Positions 36,901-49,000 of a DNA stretch of 64,000 bases are shown here, in pieces. The stretch is from Tetradesmus obliquus (lineage: Eukaryota; Chlorophyta; Chlorophyceae; Sphaeropleales; Scenedesmaceae): NCBI GenBank assembly GCA_030272155.1, contig CP126191.1, positions 9,880,501 through 9,944,500 of the forward strand, written 5' to 3'. Made by a program: the position numbers and the translations under genes. Each line of letters begins with the position of its first letter. Within the stretch, counting starts at the first letter, position 1. The notes under the pieces were generated by a model. It made no database searches. It saw only the letters and a program-made list of their open reading frames with translations, and was not told the origin of the DNA.

Positions 36901-39900
36901 GCAGGTGCCCACCTGGAAGCCCGCCAGGTGGTTGGTGAGTGAGTACGACAGCCCCGCCAGCTCAGCAGGGTAGGCCACCTCGTTGAGGTAATCACCCAGC
37001 AGCTTGACCAGCAGCCGCACACACACCGCCGACTCGGGCGAGGCATATGCAGCCGGCGTCTGCGGGAAAGATGTTACGAAGCAAAGCAAGATGAGCAAAC
37101 AGGACAGTCAGCACAGCATGTGTGACCAGCAGCGGCAAACAGACCATGGACTTAGGCATGGCATACAATGCGCACGTCTGCAAGCATGGTGTGGCAAGTG
37201 ACGAGGCACAAGACGGACACCGACCAAATCGAAGCAATCTGTTGCAGGATACGCATGGCGAGTGCCGAAAAGGCGGCAACAGGCAGGCATGTGCCAAGGC
37301 TGGTGAAAAGCAGCAGCAGCCAGACGCGGAGTACGACAGTGCTGGGGTTCAACATAGCGAGGCTCACCTGTATGTCCAGCACGATGGTGGCCTTGGGTGA
37401 GCCGAAGCGCAGCTCCGTGCGCTGCCACACGCGCGCAGACGGCCCATGCAGCAGCAGCTGCGGCACGCCCTCCTTCTCTCCAACCTCGGGCCTCAAAGAC
37501 AAGTCATCCGGCACAAATGGATTGGCAGCTGGCAGGTGCAGGCCTGGCAGCGCGACTCCATCAGTCCATGCAGACATCCACTGCCCAGGGATGCGGCACA
37601 CAGCATGCTTTGTGCTGTAAATCGGCTCTTGGATGAGCTCTGGTGCGGCCAGCACTGCTGCTGCTGGCGCTGCAGATGTGCCGCAGCCGTTGCCGTTGGA
37701 TGCAGCTGTTTGAGTGCTGTCGCCGTTCTGCTGCTGCTGCTGCTGGCTGGTGTCGTGGCTGCGGGTGGCCCATGTGAGGCGTGCCCGCTGTGGCGTGAGC
37801 AGCTCCAGGAAGGAGTGGATGCACGCGGGGTCAAACTCCTGTTGATGTGGATGGAAGGTTTGCAACACAGCAGCGATGGCAGCAAATTACAGCAGCACTC
37901 AAGTGAATCGCCATTTCGCCCTGCGAAGGATGCTGTGGTGTGAGCAGCTCCAGAAAGGAGTGGATGCAGGCGGGGTCAAACTCCTGTCGTGATGGATGAG
38001 TGGGTTGCAGCAGGGGAGAGGTGGTGGCAACAGTGTTCAGCAGCCGGTTGGGATGTGGAGACTTGAACAGAAAGGATGCAGCTGGGGTCAAACACCTGAT
38101 GATGTTGCACCACAGCAGCAGAGGTAACACAAGTTGTGACGAAGTTCATGGCACCATCCAGATACAATGTTAGGGTTGTATGTGGCTCTCCTATGGACAC
38201 AACATCATGTTGTGTATGATACTGCAGTATGATACTGCAGTCATCAATACAACACCCCCCCAAAAAGCAGGCTGCTGCGCCTATTACACCAACTGTGCCG
38301 CACCTGGGGCACGTGGTACAGGGCCACCAGCAGGTCCCTGTCGGGGTAGTGTGCCATGGCCCCCGCCAGGCTGGTTGTCACGCTGTAGGGCGGCAGCTTG
38401 TCGCGCCAGTGGAAGCGCAGCTCAGACAGCCCAGCCAGCTCGGCGTAGATCTGCAGAACAGAAGAGGGTTTGTGACAGCATTTTAGGTGCATTGGTATGA
38501 GCAACTCAAAGCAGGTGGGCCATAGCTCCAGGTACTTTAGGGTTTAGGGTTGCAGCACCACCTCATCCTTGTCATCCACACCCCAGCTTCAAACATCCTG
38601 GTGTACAGCATCAGGCCTCAATTGGTTGTTGCAACAAGGCGGCTCCTACAGCTGTTCTTCTTCCCACCTGTTTGTTTACATCCTCTGGCCCCCGCAGCAG
38701 CTGTAAGTATTGTTAAACCACCTCCGCTACCTCGCCCCTCCTCCCCAGCTATCACGTTGCATATCATACATACCATCAGGTACACAAAACCAACAAGGGC
38801 TGCTCCTATGCGTGCAGTAACGTGCAGTAACACGCAATCACCTGCTCATTGACCCCTCCTGGGGTGCGCAGCAGCTCCAGGTACTTGAACACCACCTCAG
38901 CTACCTCCCCGCCCAAACCCGGTATTACGTGGCACACCATACACACCAAACAACCAAGGCTGCTTGCGCGCCTGCACAACCGCGCAATCACCTGCTCGTT
39001 GACGCCTCCTGGCGCCCACAGCAGCTCCAGGTACTTGAACACCACCTCGGCCACCTCGCTCCTCCAAGGCTAACAATAACAAAGAAACTTGTGCACAGGC
39101 CCGCCCCTCACCTGCTCATTGACCCCTCCTGGCGCCCGCAGCAGCTCCAGGTACTTGAACACCACCTCGGCCACCTCAGCCCACCTGCCCGGCTACCACG
39201 TTGCACACCATCAGGTACACAGATCGACAAAGGATGCTGCTTATTTCTGCAGTAATGCGCAATCACCTGCTCATTGACGCCTCCCGGTGCGCGCAGCAGC
39301 TCCAGGTACTTGAACACCACCTCGGCCACCTCGCCCGGCCGCGCATTGCCCTCCGCAGTGAGCTCCAGCCGCACACTGAAGAAGCTGCGGCTGCTGATGC
39401 CGCTGCCCTCGCCGGCAGTCAGAGAAGTGGCCAGGCCAGCGGCCTGCGGCATGAGAGAGAGAGAGTGGCAGAGAGAGTCTTGTATTTTTGCGTATCTGCA
39501 AATGTATTTCATCATGTCGTCAGTCTTTGCTGGCTTTCACTGCCCCAGTCACTTGTTCTGGGGAAGCTCTGCACCGGCACTGCCAGCTGCTGCTGGAAGC
39601 TTCTGGTGGGCGCATCTTGCATTCGTGCACGCAGGAGTTCGTGCATTACTGACCCGTCAATTTTCTTTTATAGCATATATATGTATATATGCTTACCGCT
39701 GATAATCAGATCGAGGAGGCAGAACGGAGACAGTCGCAGTGCGCAGTTTCTGAGGTCGAGTTACTCGGGCCTGCAACATTCCATCATGTATCATTCAACA
39801 AGGCACTGGGCTCAAGCGGCAACTCTGTTGCTGCAGCGCAACGACAGAGTGGGACCGGCATGCATTTCAGCGTCTCATGCTGGAGCTCCGCCCTTGCCTC

Positions 39901-42900
39901 ACCCAGGTGGCCACCTTGCTGACACCACAGACGTCTGCTGATAATGGTAGAATGGCAGCACCTTGAGGTGTGCATCTGGCCAAATATGCTTAGCAGCAGC
40001 AATGGCTGCAAAACCCTGCGACTGTAAAACCAGCAGATCTCTGCTGCATTCAAACACTGACCGCAGCTGCTGCCAGGCAACAAGTGTGCTGCAGCCAGCA
40101 TTTGACATGCAGAGAGCCAACTGTAAAACCAGTCACATCTGCTGAAGGTAAAACCATAATCAATATTGTAAATATTCATAAACAGTATGTGGCATGTTGA
40201 TTCCATCAGGTGCAGCAGCAGCAGTCTGCTACCGCTGCTGCTGCCCTTTCCTGCAAGCATTTAATGTAATTAGATTTGCTCTCCCTCTGCCCCTGGCCAG
40301 TGCATCTGGCCTGGAGAGAGAGAGAGGGAGAGAGAGGCCCACCGTCCACCCCTCCTGGCAACAAACCGGCGAGCAGTCAGGTGCTGCTGCCTCACACATA
40401 CACTGCACTGTCAGTGCTCATGCATCATGTGTGAAGATCAGACAGCAGCCCCTGAGCCACCAGCAGGTAGGCCAGGAGTCTGCTGCTGATGCTGCACAGC
40501 TGTGCACATAATCTATAATCAGATTCATGTTGCACCAGCCATCACATATCCTAAACAATCATTCACCACCGCCGACTGCACACATAGCCATCATATCACA
40601 GCAGCCCTTAGCCAGCCATGCATCAGCCAATCACACGCATACAGCCTAGTATGGAGTGTACCTGCCGCCGCCCCTGCCACCATGGCCGTAGCCACTAAAC
40701 CTGCCACGCTGGCCCGTGCTGTGGCGCCCGCGTGCCGCATCCCTGCCGCCCGTGTAGCGGCCCCTGTTGCTGTAGCCGCCCCTGTTGCTGTCGCTGCTGT
40801 AGCCACCCCTGTCAGCCCTGCTGCCGTCATTGCTGTAACGCCCCCTGCTGTAGCCCCTGCCTGTGCTGCCGCCCCTGTTGCTGGGCGTGCTCCACACGCT
40901 GAACTGCTGCTGCCGCGGTGTCTCCATCTCACCACCCTCATATGCTGCCTCTGTATCGCCACCGGCCGCTGCTGCTGTTCCCGCTGCCTCCACCCTCGCC
41001 AGAGCTGCCTGTGCGTTTGCGAGCTGCTGTCGCAGTGCTGCCAGCTCGCTGCTGCTGATGCTGCTGCTAGCGCCCGCACTGCTGCCAGCACCCGCGCTGC
41101 TTCCCGCTCCTGTTGCTGCTGCTGCTGCTGCCATGTTTGGTGTGGCCGGCAGCGCCCGGGCTGCAGCCCGCGCTGGCTGCTGCCCATATGTTGCAGCAGC
41201 CGCGCCGTGGCGGCCGCCAGCCTGCCGAGCAGCCGGTTCACCTGCCTGGTGGCCTGCTGCTGGCATGCTGCCACCCTGCCTCAGCTTGGCCATGAGCACC
41301 TGCTTGGTTAGCTTGGGCTCAGTGATGAACTGCCGCTGCTGGGCTGAGTAGAAGTGCAGCTGTGGCTCCCTGGCTGCTGTGTTGCTCCAGTGCGTGCTGT
41401 AGTGCGAGAACGCGCTGTAGAAGTGCTGCGAGGGCTGGTGCGGCATCTGCACGTACATGGCCAGCTTGTTGGCGTACTCTGACATGTTCAGGCTGCAGGC
41501 ATCGGACATGCCGTCGCACACACAGATGCTGCTTGTGTGCTCCAGCACTCCTGCTGCATTCTTGGCTGCGAGTGCCAGGCTGGACTTGTACAGCTTGTAT
41601 TCAGTCTCTGGGTACTCCTCTGGGTGCACAGAGTGGTTCTCAGGGCTGAACAGCACATAGCTGCCGCTCCAGTCATCCTGCTCATCAACGCCGCCTGTGC
41701 CGTACTTGTACACTGCTGGCACCACCTTGGTCTGGATCAGCATGTAGCGCAGCAGCATGGTCAGCAGCTCCTCCAAATCCTGTGCTGCCTGTGGGGGGCA
41801 GCCAGGCTTTGAAGAGAGCTTGCTGAACACCTGCTGGCGCTGCTGCTCAATGCTGCCTACTGCTGCTGGCATAGCCACCTTAGGGTGGTAGTACAGCATG
41901 TACAGCACAGCTGGCAGCGGGAACAGGTCCAGCCCGCTGAAGCTAGGGCCGTCACCTGTTGCCAGCTCCAGCTGCGCCTGCATCCAGGCCTCCTCTGGCA
42001 GCGCCACTGGCATTGCTGCGCTGGTCAGGCAGTTGCTGTGCCTGGGGATGTCATACCACATCACAACCCTGCCTGAGCCCAGCGCCTGCAGGTGTGGCTT
42101 GAGGCCGCTGAAGGCGTCACCCAGCCACTTCACTGCATCCTCGCACATGACCATGGCCTTGGTGCGTGTGTGGAGGCTGCGGCCCCTGAAGCCATAGGCG
42201 ATGCCTGTGCGGGCGTGGAAGCCGCGCCGCTTCTCATTGCAGAGCGGCAGCACGCCCTCCACAGGAGGCAAGTAGAAGTGGTGCCGCGCCCCTGGCAAAT
42301 TGCCTACCCATGGCGTGCTGCCCTTGTCAATCACTGTCTGGAACACTGCATAGTCACCATCGTCATTGATATCAGTGCCCTGGCTGTCAGGGATGAAATT
42401 CTCAAATGACTGTGACTCTGGTGTGTCAATGTTGACCAGGCTGTCGTAGAGCTCAGGAGCTGCGTCCAGCAGCTGCTGGAGGTTCTCTGCTGCTGGGTGC
42501 TGCTGCATTGCTGTTGTAACCAGGTGCCTGTGCTGCTGGGAGACTGCAGCTGGCTGAATCAACTGCGTTACTGCTGCCATGATGGTGACCTGATGCGCAG
42601 CGCAGCAACAACAGCAGTCATTGTAAAAGCCTTGCCAGGTATGAAGTCGTTGTTGTGAGCCCATTCTTCCAGCAACGCCAGCAATCGTCGTTTGTTGAAA
42701 CCCCGTGCACCCATTTTTGTTATCACCGCTTCAATGTGCACAGCAGCGAGGCGAGCTGAGCTGCAGATTGCTGCAATCCTGCTCGCCTGCCCTAGGATCA
42801 GCTTGTAGCTGTTGCCCAGGGGCCGGTTGCTGTACAGAGTTATGTAGTTGATGGGTGTGATTGGCAGCTTGCATTGCTTGTCATATATTTCAATCTCGTA

Positions 42901-42964
42901 AGTGCCATCTGCCTGTATGTGGGTCAGCATGTCGAGGTACTGTGTGCTTTGTGTGCCACTGCCG

Positions 42965-43003
<39 letters not shown>

Positions 43004-46000
43004 ACGTCATATGTTATGTCAATGCCAACGCATGCCGGGTAGATCCAGCCAATGGATGAGCTGTCACCAGCCCCCACAGGCTGTTTCAGGAACCCTGCTA
43101 GTGTCGGCGCGTTGATAAAACGCATATCGTCCATGAGGCGAAAGCAGTACAGCCATTCTGTGCACAGCTGCCTGCGCACAGCATTGGATGCAGCCAGCCT
43201 GGACATGCGCATGACGGCCTTGCATTCATACATCATGAAGTAAAGATTGCAGGCGTTAGGGCTGTAGTCAGCGCCCATGGGGATGCCCCTGGACTGTCTG
43301 AAGATCAGCCCTGCTGCTGTCACGTATGCGTTATTGACGATTATGTTTAGTAAGGCAGTTGTAGCCTCAGCAGACAGGTAGAAGATCTTCCCATTCGGGT
43401 GAATCTTCCTACCACCTGCTGGTTGATGCTGCCAGCGCACGCTGTACGAGCCAGCGCTGCTGTCTCGTACCGCCAGTACCTGGGGTCTCCCTCGCTGCTC
43501 TGCTGTGTAGCTGAATGCCTTGCTTACTGCCCACTGTAGGGCAGCAGGCAAGCTGTCAGCCTGGTCATGGTCGATTGGTATGTTTTCAAAGCACTTAGTT
43601 ATGTCAGCGCACATGTCTGTGTGGATAAGGTCAGGGAGGTTGATGGCGACGTTCTGTGCATTTGCTATCACAATGCACGTCTGTGTCGCCACCCCTACAA
43701 AGTCCTTTATCTTGCTGTTCAGCTGACCCAGGGCACCTGTTACTGCCTCCATGACACATGACGTTATCCCCTGAGTTATGCTGTTCAGGCCGGACAGTAT
43801 GGATTCAGAGGTGTTGGTCAGGTATCTGAAGTTGTTTTTGTGTGATTTGTACGCTATGCGCATTATGGGCAGGCTGTCTCCGCCCACTGCCTGTGGCAGC
43901 ATGGGGTTGATTGACTGCAAAGCGCTGCTGAGCCTGTTTTGTAGCTCTGGCATGGTGCAGTTCATCTGCTCAAAGTCAGACGACGTCACCAGACGCAGCA
44001 GAACCAGCAGCTGTGCGTACTGTGGGCATATGAAGCATGGTGTGTTGCTTGCTTTGTCTACCTCACAGATGTGCAGCTGCTGCTGCAGCAGTTTTAGTTC
44101 TGTTTTGACGCTGCTGGAGAACTCGTCTAGCTGTGGTGCTGTTCGCTGCAGCTGGTGCAGGGTCCACGTCTCAGCCGACTGGCTGATAACGTCCCATGCA
44201 TCCAAGGGCAGGTCAACGCCACAGGCTGCTGCTGTTGGTGCTAATATATCATCATAGAACTGCCAGGCAACCTCGCGGTTGCAGTCCACCATTTGCTGCC
44301 TGTCTGCTGCTGCTAAAGGTATGTGGTTTAACCCGCATGCTAGCAGCTCCCTCAGTGGTGCAGACTGCACCACTGCGAGGTCTGTTGTGAGCACGTGTTT
44401 TGTACCGAAAGCCATGGGGCAGTGCTCCAGAATGCTGCCATCCATGATGGTAGTTTTGAAGCGTGCCTCAAGGGTAGCGCAGCTGCATGACATGGTGGCC
44501 AGCTGCTGTTCTAGGCTTTGTATGCTTTGCTGCTGTGCCATTACTTGGCGCGCGTTGATGGCTGTTGGCTTTAGCTGCTGCTCATAGCTCCATGTGAGCT
44601 GGTATTCAGGCAGGGCGTTTAGCAGTACTGGTTGCAGTTGGGCTATGATCACCTCATGCAGCATCTGCATTGGGTGTGCATGCTCCAAACAGCGTGATAT
44701 GTAACGCGCTTTGATTGTCACTGGCCTGCTGCTGGTGCGTTCAATTGCCACATAATTCCTGCCCAGAGCACTCACTTCAAGCGTACGCCTGTTCAGCTCC
44801 TGCTGCCCCTGCTGCTCCTCCTGCTCAACGCCATCCTCGCCAAGCTGCTGCAGATTCTCGTTGTTCGCCATGCTGCGTGGCTGGTGTAGACGACAATGCT
44901 CCTGAGGGGGCAGTCAGTTGATGCGGTGCAGTGCATCAGCTGGTTACTGGCAAGGCCGAAGCAAGTGGTGCCATACACATGCCCGCATACAGCTGAAGGT
45001 CAGCATAGTTCAAGAAACTGCGTGTTATAGCTGAGGGGCTGTCATAGGACCTGCCCTATTGGGCTTTACATCTGTCAAATGTCATATGCCAGAGGATCAC
45101 AGCAGTCCTGCCAGCACTGCTGTGCTGGTGTTACATCTGCTGTAACAGCGCAGTACTGTAACCCCTGCAAGCCATTCTGGAGTTGTAATGAATGTATAAG
45201 GCTTTAAGCCAGCTCATTCCTTGATCAATGCTTGTGGGATTCACAGTCATTGAAGGCAAGGCTAAGCTCAGTTCAAACCAGAGGCAAGCAAGACCGCACC
45301 TTCGCCAAGCGGCTTCCAGGCCTTCGTGCCTAACCCCGAAGAGAGAGTGGCAGAGAGAGTCTTGTATTTTTGCGTATCTGCAAATGTATTTCATCATGTC
45401 GTCAGTCTTTGCTGGCTTTCACTGCCCCAGTCACTTGTTCTGGGGAAGCTCTGCACCGGCACTGCCAGCTGCTGCTGGAAGCTTCTGGTGGGCGCATCTT
45501 GCATTCGTGCACGCAGGAGTTCGTGCATTACTGACCCGTCAATTTTCTTTTATAGCATATATATGTATATATGCTTACCGCTGATAATCAGATCGAGGAG
45601 GCAGAACGGAGACAGTCGCAGTGCGCAGTTTCTGAGGTCGAGTTACTCGGGCCTGCAACATTCCATCATGTATCATTCAACAAGGCACTGGGCTCAAGCG
45701 GCAACTCTGTTGCTGCAGCGCAACGACAGAGTGGGACCGGCATGCATTTCAGCGTCTCATGCTGGAGCTCCGCCCTTGCCTCACCCAGGTGGCCACCTTG
45801 CTGACACCACAGACGTCTGCTGATAATGGTAGAATGGCAGCACCTTGAGGTGTGCATCTGGCCAAATATGCTTAGCAGCAGCAATGGCTGCAAAACCCTG
45901 CGACTGTAAAACCAGCAGATCTCTGCTGCATTCAAACACTGACCGCAGCTGCTGCCAGGCAACAAGTGTGCTGCAGCCAGCATTTGACATGCAGAGAGCC

Positions 46001-49000
46001 AACTGTAAAACCAGTCACATCTGCTGAAGGTAAAACCATAATCAATATTGTAAATATTCATAAACAGTATGTGGCATGTTGATTCCATCAGGTGCAGCAG
46101 CAGCAGTCTGCTACCGCTGCTGCTGCCCTTTCCTGCAAGCATTTAATGTAATTAGATTTGCTCTCCCTCTGCCCCTGGCCAGTGCATCTGGCCTGGAGAG
46201 AGAGAGAGAGAGAGAGTGAAATACAGGCAGGGGGAGGGTTAACATCTGGGCAAGTGTGCGGCGGCTGATGCCGCTGCCCTCACCGGCAGTCAGCGACGTG
46301 GCCAGGCCGGCAGCCTGCGGCACAACGGAGAGAGCGTGAAAGACAGGCAGAGAGAGCGTTAACCTCTGGGCAAGTGAGCGGCGGCTGATGGCGCTGCCCT
46401 CGCCGGCAGTCAGCGACGTGGTCAGGCCGGCAGCCTGCGGCACAACGGAGAGAGCGTGAAAGACAGGCAGAGAGAGCGTTAATCTCTGGGCAAGGGAGCG
46501 GCTGCTGATGCTGCTGCCCTCGCCAGCAGTCAGCGACGTGGTCAGGCCAGCGGCCTGCGGCATAAGCGAGAGAGTGAAAGAGAGGCAGGGAGCGGGTTAG
46601 CATCTGGGCAAGTGATTGGCTGCTGATGCCGCTGCCCTCGCCGGCCGTCAGCGACGTGGCCAGGCCGGCAGCCTGCGGCATGAGAGACTGTGGAGGAGAG
46701 GCAGGGAGAGCGTTAACATCTGGGCAAGTGTGCGGCTGCTGATGTTGCTGGCCTTGCCGGCAGTTAGCAACGTGGCCAGGCCAGCAGCCTGCGGCACGAG
46801 AACGTGCCGAAAATTGCAGACAGGACATAAATCTCTGTGCTAGTGTGCTGGCTGCATGGTGTGTAGTAATTGTGCATGCGCAAGCTTTTGTTGGAGCATG
46901 GTACAAGGACAATGCTGTGAAAAGAGTAAGCGAGCAAGCAAGCATGGAGGGTGTGTCACACCCTGCCGATTTTGCGTGATGCATGCCCGACTTGCATGCG
47001 CGTCTCAACATGCCATGCAGTGCCCATGCACGTGCGCAACAAGAACTTGCTGTTGCTGGCGGCCTTGCCCACCTTGAGCAGTGCGAAGGCGCTGCCTGCG
47101 CCCTCATGGCCCAGCAGGTGGCTGAGGTAGTTGGTGGGCGCCTGGCGGTACAGCGCCTCAGCTGCAGACATACATAAAATGTTACAACATGTCACGCGAT
47201 GTTACAGTATGTTACAAGGCGTTCAAGTGAAGTAGTCCCAGCCAGCACTAGGGTGCGATACACAACAGGCGCCAGTGTGGTGCCGTAGCTGCTGCAGCAC
47301 AGGGAGCCAGCAGCTGAGAAGCCACATGACAAAGAGCAAGAAAGACCGCAGCTACACGGAACAAAACACAGCACCAGTCCCTGCCTGCCACTCACTGGGA
47401 GGTATGTCCCACTGGATCTCCAGCGTGTGGCTCTCCTTGATGGGCACCACGCGTACCAGCAGCCCACGGTGCTGGAGAAAATAGCAGCAGCAACAGCAAC
47501 AGCAGCAGCAGCAGCATGAAGGACATAAGAAAACTGGCACTAGCCACAGCAGGCTGCTCCTGCCTAAGATCGCACTAAATGATAAGCATCAGCAATAGCG
47601 TGATACTGCGACCAGAGCTGACTAGCCTGGCGTACGGTACAACAGCAAGTTACTTTATGATTCGAATGTGTTCATCTCTGGGCAAGTCATGGTTTGAAGC
47701 AATGAAAATTGCACGCTTATCTCACCTCATCTGTGTATAGGTCTTCGCTGAACTGCGGCGCCGCCAGCCCCGTGTTGGCCACACCCGAGAAAGCCTCAGC
47801 CGCCAGCTGCTGCAGCTCATCCAAGCTGTGCCTGCCATACACTGCTGCTGTCATGAGGTTGGCGCTGTAGTGCCGCGCGTGCCAGTCTGCTACTGCTGCG
47901 CGAACGTCGATACCTGCCTTGGTGGGAGCAGTGAGCAGCGTCTCCAAGTTGCCTGCGCAGCATTTGGTGATTAGCATACGTACCGGTGAGCGCCAGTGAG
48001 TGACAGTGAGTGCCAGTGAGTGCCAGTGAGTACCAGCGAGTAGCAGAGTGTTGACCGGCGCCTGCCAGCTGAGGGCAGGTGATGGTGCTGCCTACAACCT
48101 TTGAGGTCATGGGCACACCGGGGAAAGCGCTTGCCCAGGCGTGTGCCTGATTAGCAGTCGCCTTTTACAGCTGGTGCAGCCGCCATGCATCAACAGCCAG
48201 GTTCTCTCCATGCTCGCTGTCAGCATTTGTGACACAACAGCATTCATCAACGGCCTGCACCTGCCCATGAGGGAGCATGCCCATGGGTGCCCTGCTTGGT
48301 TGTCCAGGCATGCCACCAACAGTTGTAGTGCCATGCATCAAGAAGCCAACAGCACACTCCAACCAACACCAAAAGACTGGCTGGCGCCCACCCACCCACC
48401 TGTGAAGAAGCGCGCCCAGGGGTGTTCCTGGTTAGCAGTGGCCTTGCACAGCTGGTGCAGCCGCCACGCATCAACAGCCAGGTTCTTGCCATGCTCGCTG
48501 TCCACCGCCTGCACCTCACGCTCCACGCCATCACCGCTGATCAGCGGGGAGATGAAGAACTGCGCAAACCTGCAGCCATACGTATGTGTACAGGCAGAAG
48601 AGGTAAACATGCATTGCGCGTGCGAGCCAAGCCAGTGCGAGAAGAGGATAGCACACCAACGACCAGTGCATGCGGCAGGCGTCCTTGCAGCCTCTTCTCA
48701 TTAGGCCACTGATGCACCCACTGCACCTGCTGCTGCTTCACCGATAGACCACCCCAACCTGTCCAGTGCTGCCGCTGCCTGCCACTGCAGCAGCTGGTGC
48801 TGCTTGAACAAACTGACACACACCTGTCCAGTGCTTCAGGCAGTGCATCCCAGTTGACGTCAAACTGGTAGTTGGTGTCCTCGGCAGCGGTGAAGGCGTT
48901 GGTGTGGCCGCCATGGTCAGAGATGAACCTGCAAGCAACAACATCCAACATGCCTCTTGTCTTGCACAGTGTCCAGTGCTGTTTCCTTTCAACCCAACCT

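Larger units (their letters stand above)
39458..46208 (-). mobile_element. Retroelement with 869-bp terminal direct repeats and Penelope-like RT
   Basis: A 6751-bp insertion in intron 7 of the M16 gene, transcribed on the minus strand like its host. Terminal direct repeats lie at 39458-40326 and 45340-46208, with a constant offset of 5882 bp; they look identical wherever I compared them. The inside carries a reverse transcriptase ORF (42568-44871) and an overlapping Gly/Arg-rich ORF (40646-42580). Repeat termini are AG-rich and lack TG…CA, and I see no integrase, RNase H, tyrosine recombinase or GIY-YIG domain. This does not fit Gypsy, Copia or DIRS elements; the RT and long repeats are closest in style to Penelope-like elements. 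The target is an (AG)n run, so the target-site duplication cannot be defined. Confidence 0.88.

Noticed and set aside
39784-40260. 158-codon frame in each retroelement terminal repeat (also 45666-46142)
   Set aside because: No homology-like motifs. Its identity in both repeats only reflects the repeats themselves.
39458-46208. Classification as Gypsy/Copia or DIRS element; hammerhead ribozyme in the terminal repeats
   Set aside because: No protease, RNase H, integrase or tyrosine recombinase motifs, and no TG…CA ends. I looked for the hammerhead core CTGATGA/GAAA on both strands of the repeats and did not find it.
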